A stretch of DNA of 64,000 nucleotides from Zea mays (taxonomy: Eukaryota > Streptophyta > Magnoliopsida > Poales > Poaceae). Both the position numbers and the translations under genes were made by a program. Below, piece by piece: positions 1 through 12,750 of the stretch. A model generated the notes under the pieces. The model did no database searches and had not been told where the DNA came from. It saw only the letters and a list, made by a program, of their open reading frames with translations. The first letter of the stretch is position 1, and every line of letters starts with the position of its first letter. The DNA is taken from the NCBI RefSeq assembly GCF_902167145.1, contig NC_050100.1, positions 202,715,974 through 202,779,973 of the forward strand, written 5' to 3'.

Positions 1-3000
1 AAAAATGGGGGTTGTGTGGCCATTGATCATCGACCAGAGGCTCGTACACCTCACCCCAATATGTTTCCTTGCCATAGATCATATTCTTGGATTTCTGGTG
101 GAGACGATTTCTTGGTCAAAAATCCGTAGGTGTTAGCCTTCGGAATTATTGAAAATGGTCGTTCATGGCTATTTTCGACAAAAATGGGGGTTGTGTGGCC
201 ATTGATCATCGATCAGAGGCTCGTACACCTCACCCCACATATGTTTTCTTGCCATAGATCACATTCTTGGATTTCTGGTGGAGATCTTCTCTTGGTCAAA
301 AATCCGTAGGTGTTAGCCTTCGGTATTATTGTAAATGGTCGTTCATGGCTATTTTCGACAAAAATGGGGGTTGTGTGGCCATTGATCATCGACCAGAGGC
401 TCATACACCTCACCCCACATATGTTTCCTTGCCATAGATCACATTCTTGGATTTCTGGTGGAGACCATTTCTTGGTCAAAAATCCGTACGTGTTAGCCTT
501 CGGTATTATGGAAAATGGTCATTAATGGCTATTTTCGACAAAAATGGGGGTTGTGTGGCCATTTATCTTCAACCAGAGGCTCATACACCTCACTACACAT
601 ATGTTTTCTTGCCATAGATCACATTCTTGGATCTATGGTGGAGACCAGTTCTTGGTCAAAAATCCATAGGTGTTAGCCTTCAGTGTCATTGAAAATAGTC
701 GTTCATGGCAATTTTCGACAAAAATGGGGGTTGTGTGGCCATTGATCATCGATCAGAGGCTCTTACACCTCACCCCACATATGTTTTCTTGCCATAGATC
801 ACATTCTTGGATTTCTGGTGGAGATCTTCTCTTGGTCAAAAATCCGTAGGTGTTAGCCTTCGGTATTATTGTAAATGGTCATTCATGGCTATTTTCGACA
901 CAAATGGGGGTTGTGTGGCCATTGATCTTCGACCAGAGGCTCATACACTTAACTACACATATGTTTCCTTGCCATAGATCACATTCTTGGATTTATGGTG
1001 GAGACCATTACTTGGTCAAAAATCCATAGGTGTTAGCCTTCAGTGTCATTGAAAATGGTCGTTCATGGCTATTTTCGACAAAAATGGGGGTTGTGTGGCC
1101 ATTGATCATCAACCAGAGGCTCGTACACTTCACCCCACATATGTTTTGTTGCCATAGATCACAATCTTGGATTTCTCGTGGAGACCATTTGTTGGTCAAA
1201 AATTCGTAGGTGTTAGCCTTCAGTGTCATTGAAAATGGTCATTCATGGCAATTTTCGACAAAAATGTGGGTTGTGTCGCCATTGATCATCGACCAGAGGC
1301 TCGTACACCTCACCCCACATAAGTTTCCTTGCCACAGATCACATTCTTGGATTTCTGGTGGAGACCATTTCTTGGTCAAAAATCCGTAGGTGTTAGCTTT
1401 CGGTATTATTGAAAATGGTCGTTCATGGCTATTTTCGACAAAAATGGGGGTTGTGTGGCAATTGATCATCGACCAAAGGCTCATACACCTCACCCCACAA
1501 TGTTTCCTTGCCATAGACCACATTCTTGGATTTCTGGTGGAGTCCATTTCTTGTTCTAAAATCCATAGGTGTTAGCCTTCAGTGTCATTGAAAATGGTCG
1601 ATCATGGCTATTTTCCACAAAAATGGGGGTTGTGTGGCCATTGATCATCGACCAGAGGGTCGTACACTTCACCCCACATATGTTTTCTTGCTATAGATCA
1701 CATTCTTGGATTTCTGGTGGAGACCATTTCTTGGTCAAAAATCTGTTGGTGTTAGCCTTCGGTATTATTGAAAATGGTCGTTCATGGCTATTTTCGACTA
1801 AAATGGGGGTTGTGTGGCCATTTATCATCGACCAGAGGCTCGTACATCTCACCCCACATATGTTTACTTGCCATAGATCACATTCTTGGATTTCTGGTGG
1901 AGACCATTTTTTGGTTAAAAATCCGTACGTGTTAGCCTTCGGTATTATTGAAAATGGTCATTTATGGCTATTTTCGACAAAAATGGGGGTTGTGTGGCCA
2001 TTGATTATCGACCAGAGGCTCGTACACCTCACCCCACATGTTTCCTTGCCATAGATCACATTCTTGGATTTCTGGTGGTGACCATTTCTTGGTCAAAAAT
2101 CCGTAGGTGTTAGCCTTCGGTATTATTGAAAATGGTCGTTCATAGCTATTTTCGACAAAAATGGGGGTTGTGTGGCCATTGATCATCGACCAGAGGCCCG
2201 TACACCTCACCCCAATATGTTTCCTTGCCATAGATCATATTCTTGGATTTCTGGTGGAGACGATTTCTTGGTCAAAAATCCGTAGGTGTTAGCCTTCGGA
2301 ATTATTGAAAATGGTCGTTCATGGCTATTTTCGATAAAAATGGGGGTTGTGTGGCCATTGATCATCGATCAGAGGCTCGTACACCTCACCCCACATATGT
2401 TTTCTTGCCATAGATCACATTCTTGGATTTCTGGTGGAGATCTTCTCTTGGTCAAAAATCCGTAGGTGTTAGCCTTCAGTATTATTGTAAATGGTCGTTC
2501 ATGGCTATTTTCGACAAAAATGGGGGTTGTGTGGCCATTGATCATCGACCAGAGGCTCATACACCTCACCCCACATATGTTTCCTTGCCATAGATCACAT
2601 TCTTGGATTTCTGGTGGAGACCATTTCTTGGTCAAAAATCCGTACGTGTTAGCCTTCGGTATTATGGAAAATGGTCATTCATGGCTATTTTCGACAAAAA
2701 TGGGGGTTGTGTGGCCATTTATCTTCAACCAGAGGCTCATACACCTCACTACACATATGTTTTCTTGCCATAGATCACATTCTTGGATCTATGGTGGAGA
2801 CCAGTTCTTGGTCAAAAATCCATAGGTGTTAGCCTTCAGTGTCATTGAAAATAGTCGTTCATGGCAATTTTCGACAAAAATGGGGGTTGTGTGGCCATTG
2901 ACCATCGATCAGAGGCTCGTACACCTCACCCCACATATGTTTTCTTGCCATAGATCACATTCTTGGATTTCTGGTGGAGATCTTCTCTTGGTCAAAAATC

Positions 3001-4313
3001 CGTAGGTGTTAGCCTTCGGTATTATTGTAAATGGTCATTCATGGCTATTTTCGACACAAATGGGGGTTGTGTGGCCATTGATCTTCGACCAGAGGCTCAT
3101 ACACCTCACTACACATATGTTTCCTTGCCATAGATCAGATTCTTGGATTTATGGTGGAGACCATTTCTTGGTCAAAAATCCATAGGTGTTAGCCTTCAGT
3201 GTCATTGAAAATGGTCGTTCATGGCTATTTTCGACAAAAATGGGGGTTGTGTGGCCATTGATCATCAACCAGAGGCTCGTACACTTCACCCCACATATGT
3301 TTTCTTGCCATAGATCACAATCTTGGATTTCTCGTGGAGACCATTTGTTGGTCAAAAATTCGTAGGTGTTAGCCTTCAGTGTCATTGAAAATGGTCATTC
3401 ATGGCAATTTTCGACAAAAATGGGGGTTGTGTCGCCATTGATCATCGACCAGAGGCTCGTACACCTCACCCCACATAAGTTTCCTTGCCACAGATCACAT
3501 TCTTGGATTTCTGGTGGAGACCATTTCTTGGTCAAAAATCCGTAGGTGTTAGCCTTCGGTATTATTGAAAATGGTCGTTCATGGCTATTTTCGACAAAAA
3601 TGGGGGTTGTGTGGCAATTGATCATCGACCAAAGGCTCATACACCTCACCCCACATATGTTTCCTTGCCATAGACCACATTCTTGGATTTCTGGTGGAGA
3701 CCATTTCTTGGTCAAAAATCCATAGGTGTTAGCCTTCAGTGTCATTGAAAATGGTCGGTCATGGCTATTTTCGACAAAAATGGGGGTTGCGTGGCCATTG
3801 ATCATCGACCAGAGGGTCATACACTTCACCCCACATATGTTTTCTTGCTATAGATCACATTCTTGGATTTCTGGTGGAGACCATTTCTTGGTCAAAAATC
3901 TGTTGGTGTTAGCCTTCGGTATTATTGAAAATGGTCGTTCATGGCTATTTTCAACTAAAATGGGGGTTGTGTGGCCATTTATCATCGACCAGAGGCTCGT
4001 ACATCTCATCCCACATATGTTTACTTGCCATAGATCACATTCTTGGATTTCTGGTGGAGACCATTTTTTGGTTAAAAATCCGTACGTGTTAGCCTTCGGT
4101 ATTATTGAAAATGGTCATTTATGGCTATTTTCGACAAAAATGGGGGTTGTGTGGCCATTGATTATCGACCAGAGGCTCGTACACCTCACCCCACATATGT
4201 TTCCTTGCCATAGATCATATTCTTGGATTTCTGGTGGTGACCATTTCTTGGTCAAAAATCCGTAGGTGTTAGCCTTCGGTATTATTGAAAATGGTCGTTC
4301 ATAGCTATTTTCG
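1..4313 (+). repeat. Two copies of a 12-monomer higher-order repeat (2156-2157 bp)
   Basis: Positions 1-2156 and 2157-4313 are near-identical. Shared private variants include CACCCCAATATG (near 52 and 2209), GATCATATTCTTGG with GAGACGATTT just after it, CGATCAGAGGC (near 211 and 2367), the ATCTATGGTGGAGACCAG monomer, and CGCCATTGATC replacing GGCCATTGATC (near 1277 and 3433). A third copy starts at 4314 and is cut off by the orientation switch at 4378. The repeated order of distinguishable monomers shows multi-monomer duplication rather than monomer-by-monomer amplification. Confidence 0.88.
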
Positions 4314-4378
4314 ACAAAAATGGGGGTTGTGTGGCCATTGATCATTGACCAGAGGCTCGTACACCTCACCCCACATAG
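1..4378 (+). repeat. knob180 satellite array, block A (forward)
   Basis: About 24 tandem copies of a 180-bp monomer; the phrase GGGGGTTGTGTGGCCATT recurs every ~180 bp from position 5 onward. The monomer matches my recollection of the maize knob 180-bp repeat. Monomers differ by scattered substitutions, and rare variants recur with a 12-monomer period (see the separate higher-order entry). The block ends at an orientation switch near 4378. Apparent reading frames here (up to 179 codons, both strands) are by-products of a monomer length divisible by three and are not annotated as genes. Repeat nature is certain; the family name is recall. Confidence 0.95.
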
Positions 4379-7362
4379 GTTAACACCTACGGATTTTTGA
4401 CCAAGAAATAGTCTCCACCAGAAATCCAAGAAAGTGATCTACGACAAGGAAACCTATGTGGGGTGAGGTGTATGAGCCTCTGGTCCAATATCAATGGCCA
4501 CACAACCCCCATTTTTGTCGAAAATAGCCATGAACGACCATTTTCAATAGTTCCGAAGGCTAACACATTCGGATTTTTGACCAAGAAATGGTCTCCACCA
4601 GAAATCAAAGAATGTGATCTATGGCAAGGAAACATATGTGGGGTGAGGTGTACGAGCCTTTGGTCGATGATCAATGGCCACACAACCCCCATTTTTGGCG
4701 AAAATAGCCATGAATGACCATTTTCAATAATACCGAAGGCTAACACGTACGAATTTTTGACCAAGAAATGGTCTCCACCAGATATCCAAGAATGTTTTCT
4801 ATGGCAAGGAAACATATGTGGGTTGAGGTGTATGAGCCTCTGGTCGATGATAAATCGCCACACAACCCCCATTTCAGTCGAAAATAGCCATGAACGACCA
4901 TTTTCAATAATATCGAAGGCTAACACCAACAGATTTTTGACCAAGAAATGGTCTCCACCAGAAATCCAGGAATGTGATTTATGGCAAGAAAACATATGTG
5001 GGGTGAAGTGTACGAGCCTCTGGTCGATGATCAATGGTCACACAACCCCCATTTTTGTCGAAAATAGCCATGAACGACCATTTTCAATGACACTGAAGGC
5101 TAACACCTATGGATTTTTGACCAAGAAATGGTCTCCACCATAAATCCAAGAATTTGATATATGGCAAGGAAACATATGTGTAGTGAGGTGTATGAGCCTC
5201 TGGTCGAAGATCAATGGCCACACAACCCCCATTTTTGTCGAAAAAAGCCATGAATGACCATTTTCAAAAATACCGAAGGCTAACACATTCGGATTTTTGC
5301 GCAAGAAATGGTCTCCACCAGAAATCCAAGAATGTGATCTATGGCAAGGAAACATATGTGGGGTGAGGTGTACGAGCCTCTGGTCGATGATCAATGGCCA
5401 CACAACCCCCATTTTGTCGAAAATAGCCATGAACGACCATTTTCAATAATACCGAAGGCTAACACGTACGAATTTTTGACCAAGAAATGGTCTCCACCAG
5501 AAATCCAAGAATGTGATCTATAGCAAGGAAACATATGTGGGGTGAGGTGTACGAGCCTCTGGTTGATGATAAATGGCCAAACAACCCCCATTTTTGATGA
5601 AAATAGCCATGAACGACCATTTTCAATAATACCAGAGGCTAACACCTACAGATTTTTTACCAAGAAATGGTCACCACCAGAAATCCAAGAATGTGATCTA
5701 TGGCAAGGAAACATATGTGGGGTGAGGTGTATGAGCCTCTGGTCGATGATAAATGGCCAGACAACCCCCATTTTTGTCGAAAATAGCCATGAACGACCAT
5801 TTTCAATAATACTGAAGGCTAACACCAACGGATTTTTGACCAAGAAATGGTCCCCACCAGAAATCCAAGAATGTGATCTATGGCAACAAAACATATGTGG
5901 GGTGAAGTGTATGAGCCTCTGGTCGATGATCAATGGCCACACAAACCCCATTTTTGTCGAAAATAGCCATGAACGACCATTTTCAATGACACTGAACGCT
6001 AACACCTACGGATTTTTGACCAAGAAATGGTCTCCACCATAAATCCAAGAATGTGATCTATGGAAAGGAAACATGTGTAGTGAGGTGTATGAGCCTTTGG
6101 TCGAATATCAATGGCCACACAACCCCCATTTTTGTCGAAAATAGCCATGAACGACCATTTTCAATAGTACCGAAGGCTAAAACATTCAGATTTTTTACCA
6201 AGAAATGGTCTCCACCAGAAATCAAAGAATGTGATCTATGGCAAGGAAACATATGTGGGGTGAGGTTTACGAGCCTCTGGTCGATGATCAATGGCCACAC
6301 AACCCCCATTTTTGTCGAAAATAGCCATGAATCACCATTTTCAATAATACTAAAGGCTAACACGTACAGATTTTTGACCAATAAATGGTCTCCACAAGAA
6401 ATCCAAGAATGTGATCTATGGCAAGGAAACATATGTGGGGTGAGGTGTACGAGCCTCTGGTCGATGATAAATGGCCACACAACCCCCATTTTAGTCGAAA
6501 ATAGCCATGAACGACCATTTTCAATAATACCGAAGGCTAACACCAACGGAATTTTGACTAAGAAATGGTCTCCACCAGAAAACCAATAATGTGATCTATG
6601 GCAAGAAAACCTATGTGGGGTGAAGTGTACGAGCCTCTGGTCGATGATCAATGGCCACACAACCCCCATTTTTGTCGGAAATAGCCATGAACGACCATTT
6701 TCAATGACACTGAAGGCTAACACCTACGGATTTTTGACCAAGAAATGGTCTCCACCATAAATCCAAGAATGTGATCTATGGCAAGGAAACATATGTGTAG
6801 TGAGGTGTATGAGCCTCTGGTCAAAGATCAATGGCCACACAACCCCCATTTTTGTCGAAAATAGCCATGAATGACAATTTTCAATGATACCGAAGGCTAA
6901 CACATTCGGATTTTTGCCCAAGAAATGGTCTCCACTAGAAATCCAAGAATGTGATCTATGGCAAGGAAACATATGTGGGGTGAGGTGTACGAGCCTCTGG
7001 TCGATGATCAATGGCCACACAACCCCCATTTTGTCGAAAATAGCCATGAACGATCATTTTCAATAATACTGAAGGCTAACACGTACGAATTTTTGACCAA
7101 GAAATGGTCTCCACCAGAAATCCAAGAATGTGATCTATAGCAAGGAAACATATGTGGGGTGAGGTGTACGAGCCTCTGGTCGATGATAAATGGCCACACA
7201 ACCCCCATTTTTGATGAAAATAGCCATGAACGACCATTTTCAATAATACCGAAGGCTAACACCTACGGATTTTTTACCAAGAAATGGTCTCCACCAGAAA
7301 TCCAAGAATGTGATCTATGGAAAGGAAACATATGTGGAGTGAGGTGTATGAGCCTCTGGTCG
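4379..7362 (-). repeat. knob180 satellite array, block B (reverse)
   Basis: About 16.5 monomers in inverted orientation (CACACAACCCCCATTTTTG on the + strand). The left edge joins forward CACCCCACATA to reverse GGTTAACACCTACGG. The right edge joins reverse AGCCTCTGGTCGG to forward AATTATTGAAAATGG at 7361-7364. Read in reverse complement, this block is a collinear near-copy of 11749-14724 in block C: matched private variants include the ACATGTTTCCTTTCC monomer (13027) and the CGACTGAAATGGGG monomer (14227). No gene seen. Confidence 0.94.
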
Positions 7363-8440
7363 GAATTATTGAAAATGGTCGCTCATGGCTATTTTCGACA
7401 AAAATGGGGGTTGTGTGACCATTGATCATTGACCAGAGGCTAATACACCTCACCCCACATATGTTTTCTTGCCATATATCACATTCTTGGATTTCTAGTG
7501 GAGACCGTTTCTTGGTCAAAAATCCGTAGGTGTTAGCCTTCGGTATTATTGAAAATGGTCGTTCATGGCTATTTTCGACAAAAATGGGGGTTGTGTGGCC
7601 GTTGATCATCGACCAGAGGCTCGTACACCTCACGCCACATATGTTTCATTGCCATAGATCACATTCTTTGATTTCTGGTGGAGACCATTTCTTGGGCAAA
7701 AATCTGAATGTGTTAGCCTTCGGTATTATTGAAAATGGTCATTCATGGCGATTTTCTACAAAAATGGGTGTTGTGTGGCCATTGATCTTCGACCAGAGGC
7801 TCATACACCTCACTACACATATGTTTCCTTGCCATAAATCACATTCTTGGATTTATGGTGGAGACCATTTCTTCGTCAAAATTCCGTAGGTGTTAGCCTT
7901 CAGTGTCATTGAAAATGGTCGTTCATGGCTATTTTCCACAAAAATGGGGGTTGTGTGGCCATTGATCATCGACCAGAGGCTCGTACACCTCACCCCACAT
8001 ATGTTTCCTTGCCATATATAACATTCTCGGATTTCTGGTGGAGACCATTTCTTGGTCAAAAATCCATATGTGTTAGCCTTCTGTATTATTGAAAATGGTC
8101 GTTGATCGCTATTTTCGACAAAAAATGGGTGTTGTGTGGCTATTGATCAACGACCAGAGGCCCATACACGTCACCCCACATATGTTTCCTTGCCATAGAT
8201 CACATTCTTGGACTTATGGTGGAGACCATTTCTTGGTCAAAAATCCATAGGTGTTACCCTTCTGTGTCATTGAAAATGGTCGTTCATGGCTATTTTCGAC
8301 AAAAATGGGGGTTATGTGGCCATTGATCATCGACCAAAGGCTCGTACACCTCACCCCACATATGTTTCCTTTCCATAGATCACATTTTGGATTTCTGGTG
8401 GAGACCATTTCTTGGTCAAAAATCCGTAGGTGTTAGCCTT

Positions 8441-11400
8441 CGGGATTATTGAAAATGGTCGTTCATGGCTATTTTTGACAAAAATGGGGGTTCTTTGGCC
8501 ATTGATCATCGACCAGAGGCTCATACACCTCACCCCCACATATGTTTCCTTTCCATAGATCACATTCTTGGATTTCTGGTGGAGACCATTTCTTGGTCAA
8601 AAATCCGTAGGTGTTAGCCTTCGGTATTATTGAAAATGGTCGTTCATGGCTATTTTCATCAAAAATGGGGGTTGTGTGGCCATTTATCATCGACCAGAGG
8701 CTTGTACACCTCACCCCACATATGTTTCCTTACTATAGATCACATTCTTGGATTTCTGGTGGAGACCATTTCTTGGTCAAAAATTCGTACGTGTTAGCCT
8801 TCAGTATTATTGAAAATGATCGTTCATGGCTATTTTCGACAAAATGGGGGTTGTGTGGCCATTGATCATCGACCAGAGGCTCGTACACCTCACCCCACAT
8901 ATGTTTCCTTGCAATAGATCACATTCTTGGATTTCTAGTGGAGACCATTTCTTGGGCAAAAATCCGAATGTGTTAGCCTTCGGTATTATTGAAAATTGTC
9001 ATTCATGGCTATTTTCGACAAAAATGGGGGTTGTGTGGCCATTGATCTTTGTCCAGAGGCTCATACACCTCACTACACATATGTTTCCTTGCCATAGATC
9101 ACATTCTTGATTTATTGTGGAGACCATTTCTTAGTCAAAAATCCGTAGGTGTTAGCCTTCAGTGTCATTGAAAATGGTCGTTCATGGCTATTTCCGACAA
9201 AAATGCGGGTTGTGTGGCCATAAATCATCGACCAGAGGCTCGTACACTTCTCCCCACATAGTTTTTCTTGCCATAGATCACATTCTTGTATTTCTGGTGG
9301 AGACCATTTCTTAGTCAAAAATCCGTTGGTGTTAGCCTTCGGTATTATTGAAAATGGTCGTTCATGGCTATTTTCGACTAAAATGGGGGTTGTGTGGCCA
9401 TTTATCATCGACCTAAGGCTCGTACACCTCACCCCACATATGTTTCCTTGCCATAGATCACATTCTGGGATTTCTTGTGCAGACCATTTATTGGTCAAAA
9501 ATCCGTAGGTGTTAGCCTTCGGTATTATTGAAAATGGTCGTTCATGGCTATTTTTGACAAAAATGGGTGTTCTTTGGCCATTGATCATCGACCAGAGGCT
9601 CATACACCTCACCCCACATATGTTTCCTTTTCATAGATCACATTCTTGGATTTCTGGTGGAGACCATTTCTTGGTCAAAAATCCATAGGTGTTAGCCTTC
9701 GGTATTATTGAAAATGGTCGTTCATGGCTATTTTCATCAAAAATGGGGGTTGTGTGGCCATTTATCATCGACCAGAGGCTCGTACACCTAACCCCACATA
9801 TGTTTCCTTGCTATAGATCACATTCTTGGATTTCTGGTGGAGACCATTTCTTGGTCAAAAATTCGTACGTGTTAGCCTTCAGTATTATTGAAAATGATCG
9901 TTCATGGCTATTTTCGACAAAATGGGGGTTGTGTGGCCATTGATCATCGACCAGAGGCTCGTACACCTCACCTCACATATGTTTCCTTGCAATAGATAAC
10001 ATTCTTGGATTTCTAGTGGAGACCATTTCTTGGGCAAAAATCCGAATGTGTTAGCCTTCGGTATTATTGAAAATTGTCATTTATGGCTATTTTTGACAAA
10101 AATGGGGGTTGTGTGGCCATTGATCTTTGTCCAGAGGCTCATACACCTCACTACACATATGTTTCCTTGCCATATATCACATTCTTGATTTATTGTGGAG
10201 ACCATTTCTTGGTCAAAAATCCGTAGGTGTTAGCCTTCAGTGTCATTGAAAATGGTCGTTCATGGCTATTTCCGACAAAAATGCGGGTTGTGTGGCCATA
10301 AATCATCGACCAGAGGCTCGTACACTTCTCCCCACATAGGTTTTCTTGCCATAGATCACATTCTTGTATTTCTGGTGGAGACCATTTCTTAGTCAAAAAT
10401 CCGTTGGTGTTAGCCTTCGGTATTATTGAAAATGGTCGTTCATGGCTATTTTCGACTAAAATGGGGGTTGTGTGGCCATTTATCATCGACCTGAGGCTCG
10501 TACACCTCACCCCACATATGTTTCCTTGCCATAGACCACATTCTGGGATTTCTTGTGGAGACCATTTATTGGTCAAAAATCCGTAGGTGTTAGCCTTCGG
10601 TATTATTGAAAATGGTCGTTCATGGCTATTTTTGAGAAAAATGGGGGTTCTTTGGCCATTGATTATCGACCAGAGGCTCATACACCTCACCCCACATATG
10701 TTTCCTTTCCATAGATCACATTCTTGGATTTCTGGTGGAGACCATTTCTTGGTCAAAAATCCGTAGGTGTTAGCCTTCGGTATTATTGAAAATGGTCGTT
10801 CATGGCTATTTTCATCAAAAATGGGGGTTGTGTGGCCATTTATCATCGACCAGAGGCTCGTACACCTAACCCCACATATGTTTCCTTGCTATAGATCACA
10901 TTCTTGGATTTCTGGTGGAGACCATTTCTTGGTCAAAAATTCGTACGTGTTAGCCTTCAGTATTATTGAAAATGATCGTTCATGGCTATTTTCGACAAAA
11001 TGGGGGTTGTGTGGCCATTGATCATCGACCAGAGGCTCGTACACCTCACCCCACATATGTTTCCTTGCAATAGATCACATTCTTGGATTTCTAGTGGAGA
11101 CCATTTCTTGGGCAAAAATCCGAATGTGTTAGCCTTCGGTATTATTGAAAATTGTCATTCATGGCTATTTTCGACAAAAATGGGGGTTGTGTGGCCATTG
11201 ATCTTTGTCCAGAGGCTCATACACCTCACTACACATATGTTTCCTTGCCATAGATCACATTCTTGATTTATTGTGGAGACCATTTCTTGGTCAAAAATCC
11301 GTAGGTGTTAGCCTTCAGTGTCATTGAAAATGGTCGTTCATGGCTATTTCCGACAAAAATGCGGGTTGTGTGGCCATAAATCATCGACCAGAGGCTCGTA

Positions 11401-12750
11401 CACTTCTCCCCACATAGGTTTTCTTGCCATAGATCACATTCTTGTATTTCTGGTGGAGACCATTTCTTAGTCAAAAATCTGTTGGTGTTAGCCTTCGGTA
11501 TTATTGAAAATGGTCGTTCATGGCTATTTTCGACTAAAATGGGGGTTGTGTGGCCATTTATCATCGACCTGAGGCTCGTACACCTCACCCCACATATGTT
11601 TCCTTGCCATAGACCACATTCTGAGATTTCTTGTGGAGACCATTTATTGGTCAAAAATCCGTAGGTGTTAGCCTTCGGTATTATTGAAAATGGTCGTTCA
11701 TGGCTATTTTTGACAAAAATGGGGGTTCTTTGGCCATTGATTATCGACCAGAGGCTCATACACCTCACCCCACATATGTTTCCTTTCCATAGATCACATT
11801 CTTGGATTTCTGGTGGAGACCATTTCTTGGTCAAAAATCCGTAGGTGTTAGCCTTCGGTATTATTGAAAATGGTCGTTCATGGCTATTTTCATCAAAAAT
11901 GGGGGTTGTGTGGCCATTTATCATCGACCAGAGGCTCGTACACCTCACCCCACATATGTTTCCTTGCTATAAATCACATTCTTGGATTTCTGGTGGAGAC
12001 CATTTCTTCGTCAAAAATTCGTACGTGTTAGCCTTCAGTATTATTGAAAATGATCGTTCATGGCTATTTTCGACAAAATGGGGGTTGTGTGGCCATTGAT
12101 CATCGACCAGAGGCTCGTACACCTCACCCCACATATGTTTCCTTGCAATAGATCACATTCTTGGATTTCTAGTGGAGACCATTTCTTGGGCAAAAATCCG
12201 AATGTGTTAGCCTTCGGTATTATTGAAAATTGTCATTCATGGCTATTTTCGACAAAAATGGGGGTTGTTTGGCCATTGATCTTTGTCCAGAGGCTCATAC
12301 ACCTCACTACACATATGTTTCCTTGCCATAGATCACATTCTTGATTTATTGTGGAGACCATTTCTTGGTCAAAAATCCGTAGGTGTTAGCCTTCAGTGTC
12401 ATTGAAAATGGTCGTTCATGGCTATTTCCGACAAAAATGCGGGTTGTGTGGCCATAAATCATCGACCAGAGGCTCGTACACTTCTCCCCACATAGGTTTT
12501 CTTGCCATAGATCACATTCTTGTATTTCTGGTGGAGACCATTTCTTAGTCAAAAATCCGTTGGTGTCAGCCTTCGGTATTATTGAAAATGGTCGTTCATG
12601 GCTATTTTCGACTAAAATGGGGGTTGTGTGGCCATTTATCATCGACCTGAGGCTCGTACACCTCACCCCACATATGTTTCCTTGCCATAGATCACATTCT
12701 TGGATTTCTTGTGGAGACCATTTATTGGTCAAAAATCTGTACGTGTTAGT
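8441..12750 (+). repeat. Four copies of a 6-monomer higher-order repeat (~1078 bp)
   Basis: The private variant TTCTTTGGCC recurs at 8491, 9570, 10648 and 11726, spaced 1079, 1078 and 1078 bp. A second marker, TTTCCGACAAAAATGCGGG, occurs in the same order near 9190, 10269, 11347 and 12425. A third, CGACAAAATGGGGG (one A fewer), also recurs at 1078 bp. Six monomers make one unit. Copies differ by only a few bases by eye, so the expansion is recent. The matching section of inverted block E has the TTCTTTGG variant once, near 36955. Confidence 0.9.
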
